Origin: Chitinophaga varians
Lineage (GTDB): Bacteria > Bacteroidota > Bacteroidia > Chitinophagales > Chitinophagaceae
NCBI RefSeq assembly: GCF_012641275.1
Contig: NZ_JABAIA010000002.1
Location: 1,860,001 to 1,924,000 of the forward strand
Direction of reading: 5' to 3'
Length of the DNA: 64,000 bases
Shown: positions 33,794-44,300 of the stretch, piece after piece
Position numbering within the stretch: the stretch's first letter is position 1
Layout: each line of letters opens with the position of its first letter
Translations under genes and position numbers: made by a program
The notes under the pieces: model-generated
Told to the model about the DNA's origin: nothing
Databases searched by the model: none
What the model saw: the letters and a program-made list of their open reading frames with translations, nothing else

Positions 33794-34792
33794 ATGAGCA
33801 CTGCTGAAAACCAAAACCTGCCATATGAGTTGTTAGGGAGATATTTTTCCGGGGAAGCTACCCCGGAAGAGGCGATGGCTGTGGATGACTGGATCAGGGA
33901 ACACCGCGACCACCGGAAGGTGTATGACCAGGTGGCGGCGATATGGGATGATGCGGCGTTGCAGCAACGCTACCAGTTGCCCGACAGGGCCACGGCATTA
34001 CAGGAACTGCAGGAGCGGCTGAGGCCCCGGCCGGCCGTCCGCCGTATGACAGGAATAGGCCGTATCGCAGCGGCTGTGGCTTTGCTGACAGGCGTTGCCG
34101 CTGTTTTGTTTTTCATTCTTCGGTCTCACCATACGCGTAACACGTTGGCCCAGGTGTCGGAACGCACGGATGAGGCTATACGCAGGGACACATTGCCAGA
34201 CCGGTCAACAGTGGTGCTTAACAGTCATTCTTCATTGCAATACGCATCAGGTTTTCAAGATACAGTTCGTGCCGTTAAATTATTGGGTGAAGCATGGTTT
34301 GATGTAACTTCGCGGCCGGATAAACCGTTTATTGTGTCAGTAGGAGATGTCAAGGTAGAGGTATTGGGCACCTCCTTCAACGTACGGCAGTCCGACACCA
34401 CTATCGCTGTCATGGTGAAGACCGGTGCTGTGCGTATGTCGCGGGGCGATAGCAGCATACAGGTGAAAGCCGGGCAGGAAGGTGTTTATCACATCGCCCG
34501 GAAGGAGCTGGGGCTCACTGCCGGTGCGTTTAATACCAATCAGTTGGGGTATGCCACCCGGGTATTTAATTTCGAAGATATGACACTGAAAGAGATTGCC
34601 GCGCAATTGGAAAAGGCGTACGGCGTTCGTGTGGTATTTGAAAATAAGGCACTGGAAGGTTGTACCATGAGCAGCACATTTGAAAACAAACCTATCGAAT
34701 ACGTTTTTGAGGTTATATCTGTTACGCTGAATGTCACATGCAGAATTGAAAAGGACCAGGTTTTTATCAGCGGCGTCGGCTGTGGTGGGTAG
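33794..34792 (+). CDS. FecR-family anti-sigma factor
   Basis: A 332-residue single-span membrane protein. N-terminal cytoplasmic part (residues 1-85) holds the sigma factor (LLGRYFSGEATPEEAMAVDDW); membrane helix at about 90-112 (RIAAAVALLTGVAAVLFFIL); periplasmic FecR domain (about 130-230: DTLPDRSTVVLNSHSSLQYA, VKLLGEAWFDVTSRPDKPF, VEVLGTSFNVR); and a C-terminal DUF4974/STN-like domain (ATRVFNFEDMTLKEIAAQLE). It should release its sigma partner when a surface protein sends a signal through the STN domain. The next gene starts within its 3' end and carries that STN domain. Confidence 0.93.
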   Translation: MSTAENQNLPYELLGRYFSGEATPEEAMAVDDWIREHRDHRKVYDQVAAIWDDAALQQRYQLPDRATALQELQERLRPRPAVRRMTGIGRIAAAVALLTGVAAVLFFILRSHHTRNTLAQVSERTDEAIRRDTLPDRSTVVLNSHSSLQYASGFQDTVRAVKLLGEAWFDVTSRPDKPFIVSVGDVKVEVLGTSFNVRQSDTTIAVMVKTGAVRMSRGDSSIQVKAGQEGVYHIARKELGLTAGAFNTNQLGYATRVFNFEDMTLKEIAAQLEKAYGVRVVFENKALEGCTMSSTFENKPIEYVFEVISVTLNVTCRIEKDQVFISGVGCGG

Positions 34793-36248
34793 ATGGCTGC
34801 TGACCGTTTTTTTGTTGACAGGAGCTGTACAGGGCTATAGTCAGTCATCTGCCGTTGACCTTCAAAAAAATATTACCATCCAGGCAAAGGAAATGCCACT
34901 GGATAAATTGTTACAGGCAGTAGGGCAACAGACCGGGGCCCGCTTCTCGCTGAATACCCGCAAATTCCCGCCTTCCCGCTTAATTCATCTCGATAAAAAA
35001 ATACAGCCGCTGGGCGCTTTGCTGCAGGACATCCAACGGCAAACCGGCATCAGTTACCGCTTATTGGGCGGGCACGTTATTTTCGTAGATGCGCCACCGG
35101 TAAAACAGGCACTCGCTGGGGTGACGCCAAAACCCACTACGGCTATTTTGAAAAAACAGGCCGTTGCCCGGAAAATGCCGGAAGCTGTTCGAAATAATGC
35201 ACAGGCGGTGAACAACGTTGCTACGCCACAAATGCCGATGCTGACTAAAAACTCCGTCACCGCCCGTCCTCCACAATCTCCCGATGCTGCCATCATCAGG
35301 CCAGATACCCTGAAAGCCGCGATGGCTGTCAACAAGAAAGATACTGTGCTTTACCGGCCGGATTCCGGCCTCTTAAACCTATCGCTAATGAAATTGCCCG
35401 AAGGGCAAAAAGAAAAAAGCAGGAACGGGATAGTCAATATCAGTTTCTCCCGCGGAGAAAAGAAAGGGTACACCGGCATCCTCCCCGGGCCCGATACCAG
35501 TGTGAAAGCAGAAGCCAATCCGCCTCTAACTGCTGAGGCTATACGGAAACAGCCGGCTGCCAATAATCCGCCACAAAAAACGACTGACGTTTCAGCTCCC
35601 CAACGTATAACAGCTAAGAATAAACGTGAACATTCGTTTTTTCTCACCAACTGGTTCCGCCATTCCAACGGTTCCTTTACCGGCATCCGCAATGCCGGCG
35701 ACGGCCCCCGGCCAGGCCTCATCCCCTTTGTAAGCGCAGGTGTGACGTTGGAAGAATCCTTTTATATAAATGGCCAATTGCAGGCAGGCATGCCCTTCCT
35801 GTATGCCATCGCCTCCTGGGGAACAGGGCGCGGCGCATCCGGACTGCGTTATGGCGCCGGCACTTCGGTACGAATGAACGAGGATTGGCGCCTGCATTTC
35901 CAGGCCACCACCGGGAGAATGGAGTTTGACTATGATTCTTCGACGTTTGTTCAAAAACAGGTCCGTATGCAATGGCATAAGCTGGCCCTCCTCGGGGAAA
36001 GGCGGCTGAACGATCATTTTGCTGTACAGGGCGGCGTATCCCTGAACATACTGAATGCGGAATATTACACTTTTAAAGACCTTGTGCCACTGGGGAGACC
36101 GGAAGAAACAGCCCTGAAAGACGTGCGTTATTTTAAGCCATTATACACCATCAGTGATAACTTTAGCGCCGGTGAGCCAAAGAGCCGGAAAGCGTGGATA
36201 GGCGTGCAGCTGGGCGTATCTTACCGTTTGGATTTCCGGAGGAAATAA
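34731..36248 (+). CDS. STN-domain protein fused to an outer-membrane beta-barrel (no plug)
   Basis: Up to 505 residues. An ATG at 34731 lies 62 bases inside fecR; GTG at 34782 or 34785 gives a cleaner signal peptide (GRWLLTVFLLTGAVQGYSQS) and is a likely real start. After the signal comes an STN domain (ITIQAKEMPLDKLLQAVGQQ, YRLLGGHVIFVDA), then about 180 residues of Pro/Ala/Lys-rich linker, then a C-terminal region of alternating strands (RHSNGSFTGIRNAG to GVQLGVSYRLDF) that looks like a small 8-stranded barrel. It lies where a SusC receptor normally sits after sigma/FecR genes, but has neither plug nor large barrel. I infer a non-transporting surface sensor. Confidence 0.72.
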   Translation: MSHAELKRTRFLSAASAVVGRWLLTVFLLTGAVQGYSQSSAVDLQKNITIQAKEMPLDKLLQAVGQQTGARFSLNTRKFPPSRLIHLDKKIQPLGALLQDIQRQTGISYRLLGGHVIFVDAPPVKQALAGVTPKPTTAILKKQAVARKMPEAVRNNAQAVNNVATPQMPMLTKNSVTARPPQSPDAAIIRPDTLKAAMAVNKKDTVLYRPDSGLLNLSLMKLPEGQKEKSRNGIVNISFSRGEKKGYTGILPGPDTSVKAEANPPLTAEAIRKQPAANNPPQKTTDVSAPQRITAKNKREHSFFLTNWFRHSNGSFTGIRNAGDGPRPGLIPFVSAGVTLEESFYINGQLQAGMPFLYAIASWGTGRGASGLRYGAGTSVRMNEDWRLHFQATTGRMEFDYDSSTFVQKQVRMQWHKLALLGERRLNDHFAVQGGVSLNILNAEYYTFKDLVPLGRPEETALKDVRYFKPLYTISDNFSAGEPKSRKAWIGVQLGVSYRLDFRRK

Positions 36249-36297
36249 TAGATCTTACAGGAAGTTTGATTAATCACAATTTAACCCGTATTCAACT

Positions 36298-37011
36298 ATG
36301 AAGTATTCCCTTACCTTACTAGGAATGTTATTTCCTGTGTGCCTGTTTGCGCAAGTCCAAACAGATGCTAACGGCAACGTTGGTATCGGCGGCATTACAG
36401 CACCTACGCAAAGACTGGATGTAAATGGAAATATTCTTGCCAGAGGCGCGCTGATGAGCACTATTAGTGACGCCAACATCGGAGGACGCGTTTTCATCTC
36501 TAATCCTGCAAAAAATCAACCCGGTCAGGCAAAAGATTGGATCATCTACAACATGACCGGCAGTGGTTATGGAAACAGCCTGCAGTTCTGGGCTTATGAC
36601 AACGCCGGATGTACGGGAGGCGGAATGTGCGCAGGCCGCTTCACAATCACAGATGATGGCCGTGTTGGTATCGGCACAGCCAGGCCGCAATCTGAGTTGG
36701 CAGTAGTGGGAACTGTCACCGCAAAAAAAATGAAAGTGACCTTAAACGGTTGGGCGGACTATGTTTTCGATCCCGGTTACAAATTGCCATCACTCGCGGA
36801 AGTGCAGCAGCACATCAACACGCACAAACACCTTCCTGACATTCCTTCCGCCGCCGCCATAGAACAGGACGGACTGGACCTTGGTGACATGCAGCGCAAA
36901 CAAATGCAGAAAATCGAAGAGCTTACGCTGTACATCCTTCAGCAACAAAAAGAAATAGAAGCACTGAAAGCCACCGTGAAAGCGCTCGCGGATAAAGTTG
37001 GCAAACCCTGA
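36298..37011 (+). CDS. Secreted fibre-like protein with C-terminal coiled coil
   Basis: A 237-residue exported protein. Signal peptide to about residue 19 (LTLLGMLFPVCLFAQ). Repeats such as GNVGIGGITAPTQRLDVNGN and GRVGIGTARPQSELAVVGTV are the tail-fibre/adhesin beta motifs common on Bacteroidota surface proteins. The C-terminal section WADYVFDPGYKLPSLAEVQQ, then HINTHKHLPDIPSAAAIEQDG, followed by a heptad helix IEELTLYILQQQKEIEALKA, is the trimerisation end seen in such proteins, here without an S74 protease. Two Cys (NAGCTGGGMC) could form a disulfide. It follows the STN-barrel gene by 49 bases and may be its surface partner. Confidence 0.82.
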   Translation: MKYSLTLLGMLFPVCLFAQVQTDANGNVGIGGITAPTQRLDVNGNILARGALMSTISDANIGGRVFISNPAKNQPGQAKDWIIYNMTGSGYGNSLQFWAYDNAGCTGGGMCAGRFTITDDGRVGIGTARPQSELAVVGTVTAKKMKVTLNGWADYVFDPGYKLPSLAEVQQHINTHKHLPDIPSAAAIEQDGLDLGDMQRKQMQKIEELTLYILQQQKEIEALKATVKALADKVGKP

Positions 37012-37800
37012 TCAGACAGCGCTTTTAGCTGGGTCCTGCTGGAAAATATGTGACAGCATTTTATATAGCTCGGGATGTTTCTCTGAAAGCAGGTCCGGCC
37101 GTTCAAAGAAGTATTCTGAAATCACTGCAAAAAATTCGGCTTCATTGGTAGCGCCGTACGGATTAATATCTGTACGGCCTTCTGCCATTTCCTGGATGGT
37201 CTGGTGTACCAGTTTGAGCCAGGGAATACTATAACTGTGTTCCAGCAGTTTAGTGGGCAGTCCGTCCACTGTGCCATCTGCTTTGTCGAGCAGATGTACA
37301 AACTCATGAATGGCGGTATTGCTTTTGTCGGTGGTGTTGGAGAAGCCTTCCCGTAGCGCGGAGCGGGAGAGGATCATCTGCCCGTTGAGCGCGCCGCTGC
37401 CCACCATGCCCAGGATATTGCGGCGGTTGCCTTCATACTGGTACGATTCATCGAACGTGTCGGGGTAGAGGATCACATTGGTGAGGTTAAAATATTCCCA
37501 GTTTTTAAAGCCGAAGATGGGGATGATGGCACTGGCAGCTACCAGCACGCGGTCGAGCGGTTCTACTTCCGTGCCTACGCCTTCAATATGCGTTCTTTTG
37601 AGAAAGCGTTGTACCTGTTGCTCAAAGCGGTTTTTATCCGTGTCGGTGAGTTGCTGGTAATAGCGTACATGTGTTTGCAGCAGTTCCCGATAGGTGTCGG
37701 GAACTGCTGTTTTCTTAAGTTGGTGGCGGTTGACCAGGTTCTTGAAGTACAAGAACAGGATCAGCCCTATCATAATTAATCCGAATAGTACCATGATCAT
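37012..37800 (-). CDS. M90-family zinc peptidase (MtfA-like)
   Basis: A 262-residue metallopeptidase. One N-terminal helix (MIMVLFGLIMIGLILFLYF) anchors it. The zinc motif is HEFVHLLDKADG (HExxH) and the third ligand Glu sits in NEAEFFAVISEYFFE. Further M90 marks: EPLDRVLVAASAIIPIFGF, WEYFNLTNVILYPDTFDE. E. coli MtfA is a cytosolic aminopeptidase that binds the glucose repressor Mlc; the membrane anchor here is a difference common in Bacteroidota. Its stop codon directly abuts that of the plus-strand fibre gene (shared TGATCA at 37009-37014). The M28 gene lies 6 bases upstream, so both peptidases form one unit. Confidence 0.88.
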   Translation of the reverse strand: MIMVLFGLIMIGLILFLYFKNLVNRHQLKKTAVPDTYRELLQTHVRYYQQLTDTDKNRFEQQVQRFLKRTHIEGVGTEVEPLDRVLVAASAIIPIFGFKNWEYFNLTNVILYPDTFDESYQYEGNRRNILGMVGSGALNGQMILSRSALREGFSNTTDKSNTAIHEFVHLLDKADGTVDGLPTKLLEHSYSIPWLKLVHQTIQEMAEGRTDINPYGATNEAEFFAVISEYFFERPDLLSEKHPELYKMLSHIFQQDPAKSAV

Positions 37801-37806
37801 TTTACC

Positions 37807-39450
37807 TTATTTCCGGTACGCCTTGAACTCAGAGCCTTTTTTCCATTGCGGGAAAGTGCTTTCGTTGCTGAGGGTATAACCAACGTCGAACATGAGGCGT
37901 ACATCTTCTACCATGCCGTCCATCACCCAGGTATCGGGGTTAAACTCATCAGCGGGGGAGTGGTAACGTAAACGGTTATACTCTGCCGTTTTTTCTTTTC
38001 CGGAGCCGGGAGCTTTGCCCACTATATCGTTGCCTGGGCCCAGGTATAAACCGGGGACACCCTTTTTAGCAAAGTTAAAGTGATCTGAGCGGAAAAACCA
38101 ACCTCCTTCGGGATTGGCTTCCGGTACGGTAATGCGGCCCTGTTTGGCGGCGGCCCGTTGCGCATACTCGTCCAGTTCCGACTGGCCCATGCCGATGACG
38201 GTCACGTCTTTGGTGCGGCCAAAAGTATTGAGCACGTCCAGGTTGATATCGGCCACTGTTTTCTCAGCCTTGAACGCCGGGTGTGCGGCATAGTACTCGG
38301 AGCCCAGCAGGCCCTGTTCTTCTCCGGTAACAGAGAGGAACAGCACGGAGCGCGCCGGTTTTTGTTTCAGTTGGGTGAAGGCAGTGGCCAGTTCCAGCAG
38401 CCCTGCGGTGCCGGTGGCATTATCTACGGCGCCATTGTAAATGGAATCGCCTTTTACCGGTTCACCGATACCGAAGTGGTCCCAGTGCGCTGAATACACT
38501 ACGCATTCATCCGGTCTTTTAGCGCCTGGCAGTATGGCCAGCACATTATGCGAAGTGGATTTTTTGATGGTATTGTTGATCACCAGCGATGTTTGCAGGT
38601 GCAGGTCTACCGGTTTGAAATCCTTTTGTTTTGCTTTTTCCATGATGTCGGGGGAGATGCCGGCCAGCTGGAAAATTTTTCTGGCGGCGTCCTGGGTGAT
38701 CCAGCCTTCCATGGTGGTCCTGGACATGTTATTGTCGGCCGTCTGGAGGTGCAGTTTGGAGTTGGACCATCCGCTGCGCACCACTTTCCAGGGATAGCTG
38801 GCGGCGGCTGTTTCGTGGATGATGATCACGCCTGCAGCGCCCTGCCGCGATGCTTCTTCGAACTTGTACGTCCATCGTCCGTAGTAGGTCATAGTGCGGC
38901 CTTTAAAAAGACTTTTATCTGCGAAGCCGGGATCATTGATCATCACAATGACGGTCTTGCCTTTCACATCGAGGCCGGCGTAATCGTTATGCCCGTATTC
39001 CGGTGCCACGATGCCATACCCGGCAAATACCAGTTCTGAATTACGGATGTTGACCTGTTCCTGTACGCGGCGGGTGGCGGCCACATAATCGTCAAGATAT
39101 TGCAGGGACACCTCGCCGCTGGCGCCTTTGATCACCATATTACCGGCAGGTTTGGAGCCGATGGCCACCATGGGCACTTCCTGGAAGTAGCTGTTGCCAT
39201 TGCCGGGTTTCAGTCCCAGCGCTTTGAATTGGGCCGCCAGGTAGTGGATGGCGCTGTCTTCCCCGCGGGTGAAGGGCTTACGGCCTTCGAAGGCGTCAGA
39301 CGCCAATACCTGTATGTGTCTCGCGAAGCTGTTGGCATTGATCGCCCGGATGGCGGACGAATCCTGGGCCTTTACGCCCTGCCACAACAGGGAGGCGGCC
39401 ATGCTAAAGATGATGGGTGTTTTCAAATTAAGAGGATTGATAATAAACAA
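37807..39450 (-). CDS. Exported M28-family aminopeptidase with PA domain
   Basis: A 547-residue periplasmic or secreted zinc exopeptidase. Signal peptide to about residue 28 (IIFSMAASLLWQGVKAQ). Residues about 130-290 contain a PA insert (VNIRNSELVFAGYGIVAPEY, GAAGVIIIHETAAASYPW). The catalytic domain has the two-zinc ligands: SAHWDHFG (His, Asp), NGAVDNATGTAGLLE (Asp), VTGEEQGLLGSEYY (catalytic Glu plus ligand Glu), DINLDVLN, and the last His in LRYHSPADEFNPDTW. It precedes and probably co-transcribes with the MtfA-like gene. It is next to, but opposite in strand to, the sigma/FecR/SusCD locus, and could supply trimmed peptides to it. Confidence 0.93.
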   Translation of the reverse strand: MFIINPLNLKTPIIFSMAASLLWQGVKAQDSSAIRAINANSFARHIQVLASDAFEGRKPFTRGEDSAIHYLAAQFKALGLKPGNGNSYFQEVPMVAIGSKPAGNMVIKGASGEVSLQYLDDYVAATRRVQEQVNIRNSELVFAGYGIVAPEYGHNDYAGLDVKGKTVIVMINDPGFADKSLFKGRTMTYYGRWTYKFEEASRQGAAGVIIIHETAAASYPWKVVRSGWSNSKLHLQTADNNMSRTTMEGWITQDAARKIFQLAGISPDIMEKAKQKDFKPVDLHLQTSLVINNTIKKSTSHNVLAILPGAKRPDECVVYSAHWDHFGIGEPVKGDSIYNGAVDNATGTAGLLELATAFTQLKQKPARSVLFLSVTGEEQGLLGSEYYAAHPAFKAEKTVADINLDVLNTFGRTKDVTVIGMGQSELDEYAQRAAAKQGRITVPEANPEGGWFFRSDHFNFAKKGVPGLYLGPGNDIVGKAPGSGKEKTAEYNRLRYHSPADEFNPDTWVMDGMVEDVRLMFDVGYTLSNESTFPQWKKGSEFKAYRK

Positions 39451-39603
39451 AAACCATTCTTGATAAAAATAACAAAATTAAAAATACGAAAAGCCGGATG
39501 CGGTTTTGTCAGCCGCCTGCAAGAAAAGAGGTGGTTGTTTCAATCTAAACCATTAATTTGCCGCCGGAATCAGAACAACAATTGCTCCCACGGGCCAACC
39601 AAA

Positions 39604-40257
39604 ATGCTCAGCTGTATGCTCAATGCACATCGCTCAACCGAATCCAGCGCTGGCCGGTACGGTGAAAAGGATTATGCCGGCTTCTGGTACGAAATGCAGC
39701 AGGACAATGAACAGGGACTGTATAAAATCTACCACGACCTCTATGACAATTTCTATCACTACGGTATCTCCGTTGTGCTGGACAAAGGCATGGTGAAAGA
39801 AGCCATCAACGATGTTTTTGTAGACATCTGGCGTAAGCGCCATCAGCTCGGCATGCCTGAAAACATTCAGGCCTACCTTTTTATCTGCTTTAAAAGAAAA
39901 CTATATAAACTGTTAACCAAAAACCAGAAAGGCACGGTGCTGACCGATAGTCAGCTGTTCCCCGAGCCTGAAGAGCAACCTTACGAAACAGTGCTCATAC
40001 GCCAGGAAACAGACAGCCTGGTAAAGGAAAAGCTGGAAAAAATGCTGGCGCTGCTCACCAGCCGCCAGAAAGAATTTATCAGGATGCGTTTTTACGAAGA
40101 CCTGAGCATAGAAGAAATAGCCGTTAAAACGGCCGCCACTCCCCGCACCATTTATAATACCATTCACAATGCCCTCGTACGCATCAGGGAGGTATACACT
40201 GATGCCACGTTTGTCGCACTGCTGCTGCTTTTGATCGATCTGGAAAATTTTTCCTGA
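39604..40257 (+). CDS. ECF RNA polymerase sigma factor of the SusCD locus
   Basis: A 217-residue ECF sigma factor, starting at ATG 39604 (39616 is also possible; the frame runs upstream without sense). Region 2: LYKIYHDLYDNFYHYGISVV, DVFVDIWRKRHQ, IQAYLFICFKRKLYKLL. Region 4: LLTSRQKEFIRMRFYEDLSI, EEIAVKTAATPRTIYNTIHN. A hydrophobic tail FVALLLLLIDLENF ends it. The FecR gene starts 44 bases downstream, followed by the SusC gene with an STN domain, so this is the full outer-membrane to sigma-factor relay. It should activate susC and onward genes when the substrate binds. Confidence 0.9.
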   Translation: MLSCMLNAHRSTESSAGRYGEKDYAGFWYEMQQDNEQGLYKIYHDLYDNFYHYGISVVLDKGMVKEAINDVFVDIWRKRHQLGMPENIQAYLFICFKRKLYKLLTKNQKGTVLTDSQLFPEPEEQPYETVLIRQETDSLVKEKLEKMLALLTSRQKEFIRMRFYEDLSIEEIAVKTAATPRTIYNTIHNALVRIREVYTDATFVALLLLLIDLENFS

Positions 40258-40301
40258 TTTCTTTGGTAAAAAAACAAACATACCCCCCTCTTTATAGTTA
40301 A

Positions 40302-41321
40302 ATGCCTGGCATGGACTTACAGCAGTATAAGGCGGAAGACTTTATTTTGAACGATTCGTTCGTTCGTTACTGCCTGCGCAGCAACGAAAAGGACGTGCTG
40401 TTTTGGGAAGACTGGCTGGAACGCTACCCGCACAAGCAGGAGGAAGCGGCCAAAGCCCGCGAATGGCTGTTCCGCTTAGGCCTGCGTATCACGCCGGATG
40501 AAAAGGAAGCCGAATTCGGTAAACTGAAAGCTGCTATTGCCGTTGCAGACACGCCGGTAAAAAGGATTTCCTGGAAAAGGATCACCCGTATCGCTGCCGC
40601 TGTGGCATTGCCACTGGCCGCCGCTACCTGGTGGCTGGCCACACACCGTACTGCTGCTTCTAAGGAAGATGCTAAGTCCTATACGCTTTTTAAGGCAGGC
40701 GACAGTCTCCGGCGCCATGTCATGTTAGCAGATGGAAGTCTCGTGGTCCTGAATGCACACAGCACGCTGAAAGTGCCGGCCAACTATAACGGGCAGCAAC
40801 GCGACCTTATACTGGAAGGAGAAGCATTGTTTGAAGTGGCCAAAGCGGAAGGCAAGCCCTTTACGGTATATACCGGCAATCTGCAGGTACAGGCGCTGGG
40901 AACAGCTTTTAAGCTGCGCGCTTATCATTATGATGAACAGGCTGCCGTCACCCTCGTGGAAGGGAAAGTGCGCGTGGCACAGGAAACAGCCGTCGCTGAA
41001 TTAATACCCGGTGAACAACTGACTACAGGAAAAGCACATGCCCGCTTCGTAAAAAACAAATTCGATCCTGAAAAAGAAAAAGCCTGGCGCAGCGGACGCC
41101 TGGTTTTCCACAACGCATCTCCTGACGAGATAGCGGCCACGCTGGGATATTGGTATGGTATCAATGTAAAAGTAATCACACGTAAAAATAAACCTATCCG
41201 CTTTAACGGCGTATTCAACAACAAACCGCTGAATGAAGTGCTGGCAGCAGTTTGCTTTGTCAACGGACTGCAGTCTGTGACAAAAAACGACACTTTATTT
41301 GTGCAACCAATCAGTAAATAG
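40302..41321 (+). CDS. FecR-family anti-sigma factor of the SusCD locus
   Basis: A 339-residue single-span regulator. Cytoplasmic sigma-binding part at residues 1-90; membrane helix at about 95-112 (RIAAAVALPLAAATWWLA); periplasmic FecR domain at about 130-235 (DSLRRHVMLADGSLVVLNAH, LILEGEALFEVAKAEGKPF, VQALGTAFKLRAYHYDE); C-terminal DUF4974 domain at about 260-335 (SGRLVFHNASPDEIAATLGY, FNGVFNNKPLNEVLAAVCFV). It would touch the STN domain of the SusC encoded 36 bases downstream. Second start MDLQQYK three codons later is possible. Confidence 0.92.
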   Translation: MPGMDLQQYKAEDFILNDSFVRYCLRSNEKDVLFWEDWLERYPHKQEEAAKAREWLFRLGLRITPDEKEAEFGKLKAAIAVADTPVKRISWKRITRIAAAVALPLAAATWWLATHRTAASKEDAKSYTLFKAGDSLRRHVMLADGSLVVLNAHSTLKVPANYNGQQRDLILEGEALFEVAKAEGKPFTVYTGNLQVQALGTAFKLRAYHYDEQAAVTLVEGKVRVAQETAVAELIPGEQLTTGKAHARFVKNKFDPEKEKAWRSGRLVFHNASPDEIAATLGYWYGINVKVITRKNKPIRFNGVFNNKPLNEVLAAVCFVNGLQSVTKNDTLFVQPISK

Positions 41322-41356
41322 TCCACACAGGTACATCTAAACAACCAAAATGCGTT

Positions 41357-44300
41357 ATGAAGAAGACATCCCTTCTGAGGGCATGCTGTGCCATGCTCCT
41401 ATCATCCCTTTTGCTAAGTTGGGCGCAAATAGCAGAGGGCTTGAAAGATAAGATTGACGTGGGATTCAGGCAGACAAAGGTACTCAGTGTTATTCAGTAC
41501 CTCGAGAAAAACACCCGCCTGAAATTCTCGTACAATCTTGATGATCTGGAAAAATTGAAGCCTGTAACCATCGATAAAAAAGAAAGGACAGTAGAAGGTT
41601 TACTCCAGGAAATAGGCCATGCCACGTCGCTGCAGTTCAGGATGACAGAAGACATCATCCTGGTGAAAGCGGCACCGGCCACTTCTTCCCTGACAGCCGC
41701 ACAACCGGCACAGGAAAAAGTGGTGGAAGGCGTGGTGAAGTCCAATACCGGCGAAGCCCTGCCCGGCGTCAGCGTTCGGGTAAAAGGCACGCCCCGTGGT
41801 ATGCTCACAGACGTGAAAGGCTCCTTCCGGTTTACCGACCTGCAGCCAGGAGCGGTACTGGAAGTATCTTTCATCGGCTATGAAACACAAGAGGTAACAG
41901 TCAACGGAAACGGTCCGCTGGCCGTTACCCTTGCTGCTTCTACCAAAGTACTGGACCAAGTGGTGGTAGTAGGTTACGGCACACAAAGCAAACGCAATGT
42001 AAGCAGCGCCATCACCTCCGTAAAAGGAAGCGAAATTTCCAATGTGGCCAGCAACAACCCTGTCAACGCCCTGCAAGGTAAAGTGGCAGGCCTCACCGTT
42101 ACCAACACCGGCGGCGCCCCCGGCGCTATGGCCGATATCCGCCTGCGTGGCATCAGCACCTTCGGCTCACACCAGCCGCTGTTTATCGTAGACGGCAGCC
42201 CCGCAGATCCCTATTACCTCAACAACAACGATATTGCTTCCATCGAAGTATTGAAAGACGGCGCCGCGGCCTCTATCTACGGTTCCGTGGCTGCCAACGG
42301 CGTGATCCTCATCACCACCAAAAAAGGCAAAAAAGGCGCGCCGAAAATTGAATTCAACACCTGGTACAGCATGGTAAACCCTACCGGTAAACAACACCTG
42401 CTCGATGCCGACGGTTACCTGAAAGTACATACTATGATGTACGACGCTGCACCGCCCAGCACCAAAAGACCTGCTTACCTGAAAAGCGGCATCACCGCCA
42501 ATACCAACTGGCAGGATGAAATCCTGCAACAGGGCAACAGCGAAAACTACAGCCTTAACCTCACCGGCGGCAGCGAATATTTCACTTATGGCCTCAGTGG
42601 TAATATCACCAATGAGAAAGGCACTTTCCTGGGTTCCAACTTCAAGAAGAAATCCATCCGCTCCCGTAACGAATATAAAAAAGGCCGCCTCACCGTGGAA
42701 GCCAACCTGGTATACGCAGAAACAGACCGCCGCGACGTGCCTTACAGCGTAAAAGACGCCTATTTCCAGTCACCGCTGTTACCAGTATACGACGAGAAGG
42801 AAAAATATGGTTATGCTTTGCAGATCAACCAGCTGCCTAAGTTTGAGAACGCGGTAGGGGTGAACTTCTACAATGATAACAGCAACAGAACACAATATTT
42901 CAATGGTAACGCACGCCTGTCGCTCGAACTGCTGAGAGGCATGAAGTTCGTCACCAACCTGAGCCTGGCCAACAGCAACTATTTCACCTATGCTTACCAT
43001 CCGCCGTACCGTGCCAGCGCCAATGATCCGCTGATTCCGTTCGCACAGTTGCAGGACAACCGTGGGAATGAACGTCAGCGTCTGATGGAAAACCTGTTGT
43101 ACTACGATCGCAGCTTCGGTAAACACAGCCTGAACCTGCTGGCCGGTTACACCGCGCTCGAAAAAACCTACAATAACGTACTCACTACTGCTGACGGTAA
43201 AACCACCATCTATTCCGTGAAAGATGGTCAGATCTCTTCCGACATCGTACCGGGTGGTTTCCTCGATCCGCTGTTTAATACTATGGACGGCGCCAAAGGC
43301 GGTACCTTCAGCGCTACCGGCACCCGCTGGCAGACTGACCGCCTCTCCTGGCTGGGCCGTGTCAATTACGCCTATGATGGTAAATACCTGTTGCAGCTGG
43401 CTGTTCGTCGCGACGGATCTTCCAAGTTCGGTGTCAACCGCCGTTATGGTACTTTCCCTTCCGTGTCCGTGGGCTGGAATATCCAGAGCGAATCATTCAT
43501 GCAAAGCCTTACCTGGCTTAATATGCTGAAGCTGCGTGCCAGCTACGGCCAACTGGGCAATGAAGAAGTGCTGAACGCCTATGACCACCAGCAGCTGATC
43601 TTAATCAACAACCTGTGGGGCGGTGGCTCCGTACAGGGCTCCGGCAGCACAGCATGGCCCGGCGGCGCCGCCTGGGAGCTGCGTAACAAAGACCTGCGCT
43701 GGGAAACCAATACCAGCCGCAACGCAGGTTTCGACTTCGCTATTTTAAACAAACTTACCGGTGCGTTCAACTACTTCAATAACATCACCTCCGACGTGTT
43801 GATCAGAAGGGAACTGGCCCCCAGCAATGGTCTGAACAACCCTATCCTGAACGTAGGCCGCTTCAAAAACAGCGGTTGGGAACTGGAAATGACCTGGGCT
43901 GATAAAAAAGGCGACTGGAGCTACAGTGTAACCGGTACCGTTAGCCAGGTGAAAAACAAAGTACTGGCACTCGCCAACGACGGACAGAAACTGTATGGCA
44001 CCGGCCTCAAATACGGCACCGGTCCCGTTCCTAACACCACGCAGGTAGGCACCGAAGTGGGCGCCTTCTACCTGTACGAAGCGGATGGCCTCTTCCAGTC
44101 AGACGCAGAAGTAGCTGCCTACAAAAACAGCAAAGGTGAACTGCTGCAGCCGGATGCCAAACCGGGCGACGTTCGCTTTAAAGACAGCAACGGCGACGGC
44201 GTGATCAACGACGCCGATAAAACCTACAAAGGCAGCTCTTTCCCGAAAATTGAATATGGCCTGAATATGAGCGTGGCCTGGAAAGGTTTCGACCTCCAGC

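Noticed and set aside
39100..39603. Upstream extension of the sigma-factor frame
   Set aside because: It is antisense to the M28 peptidase gene; sigma region homology starts only after 39604.
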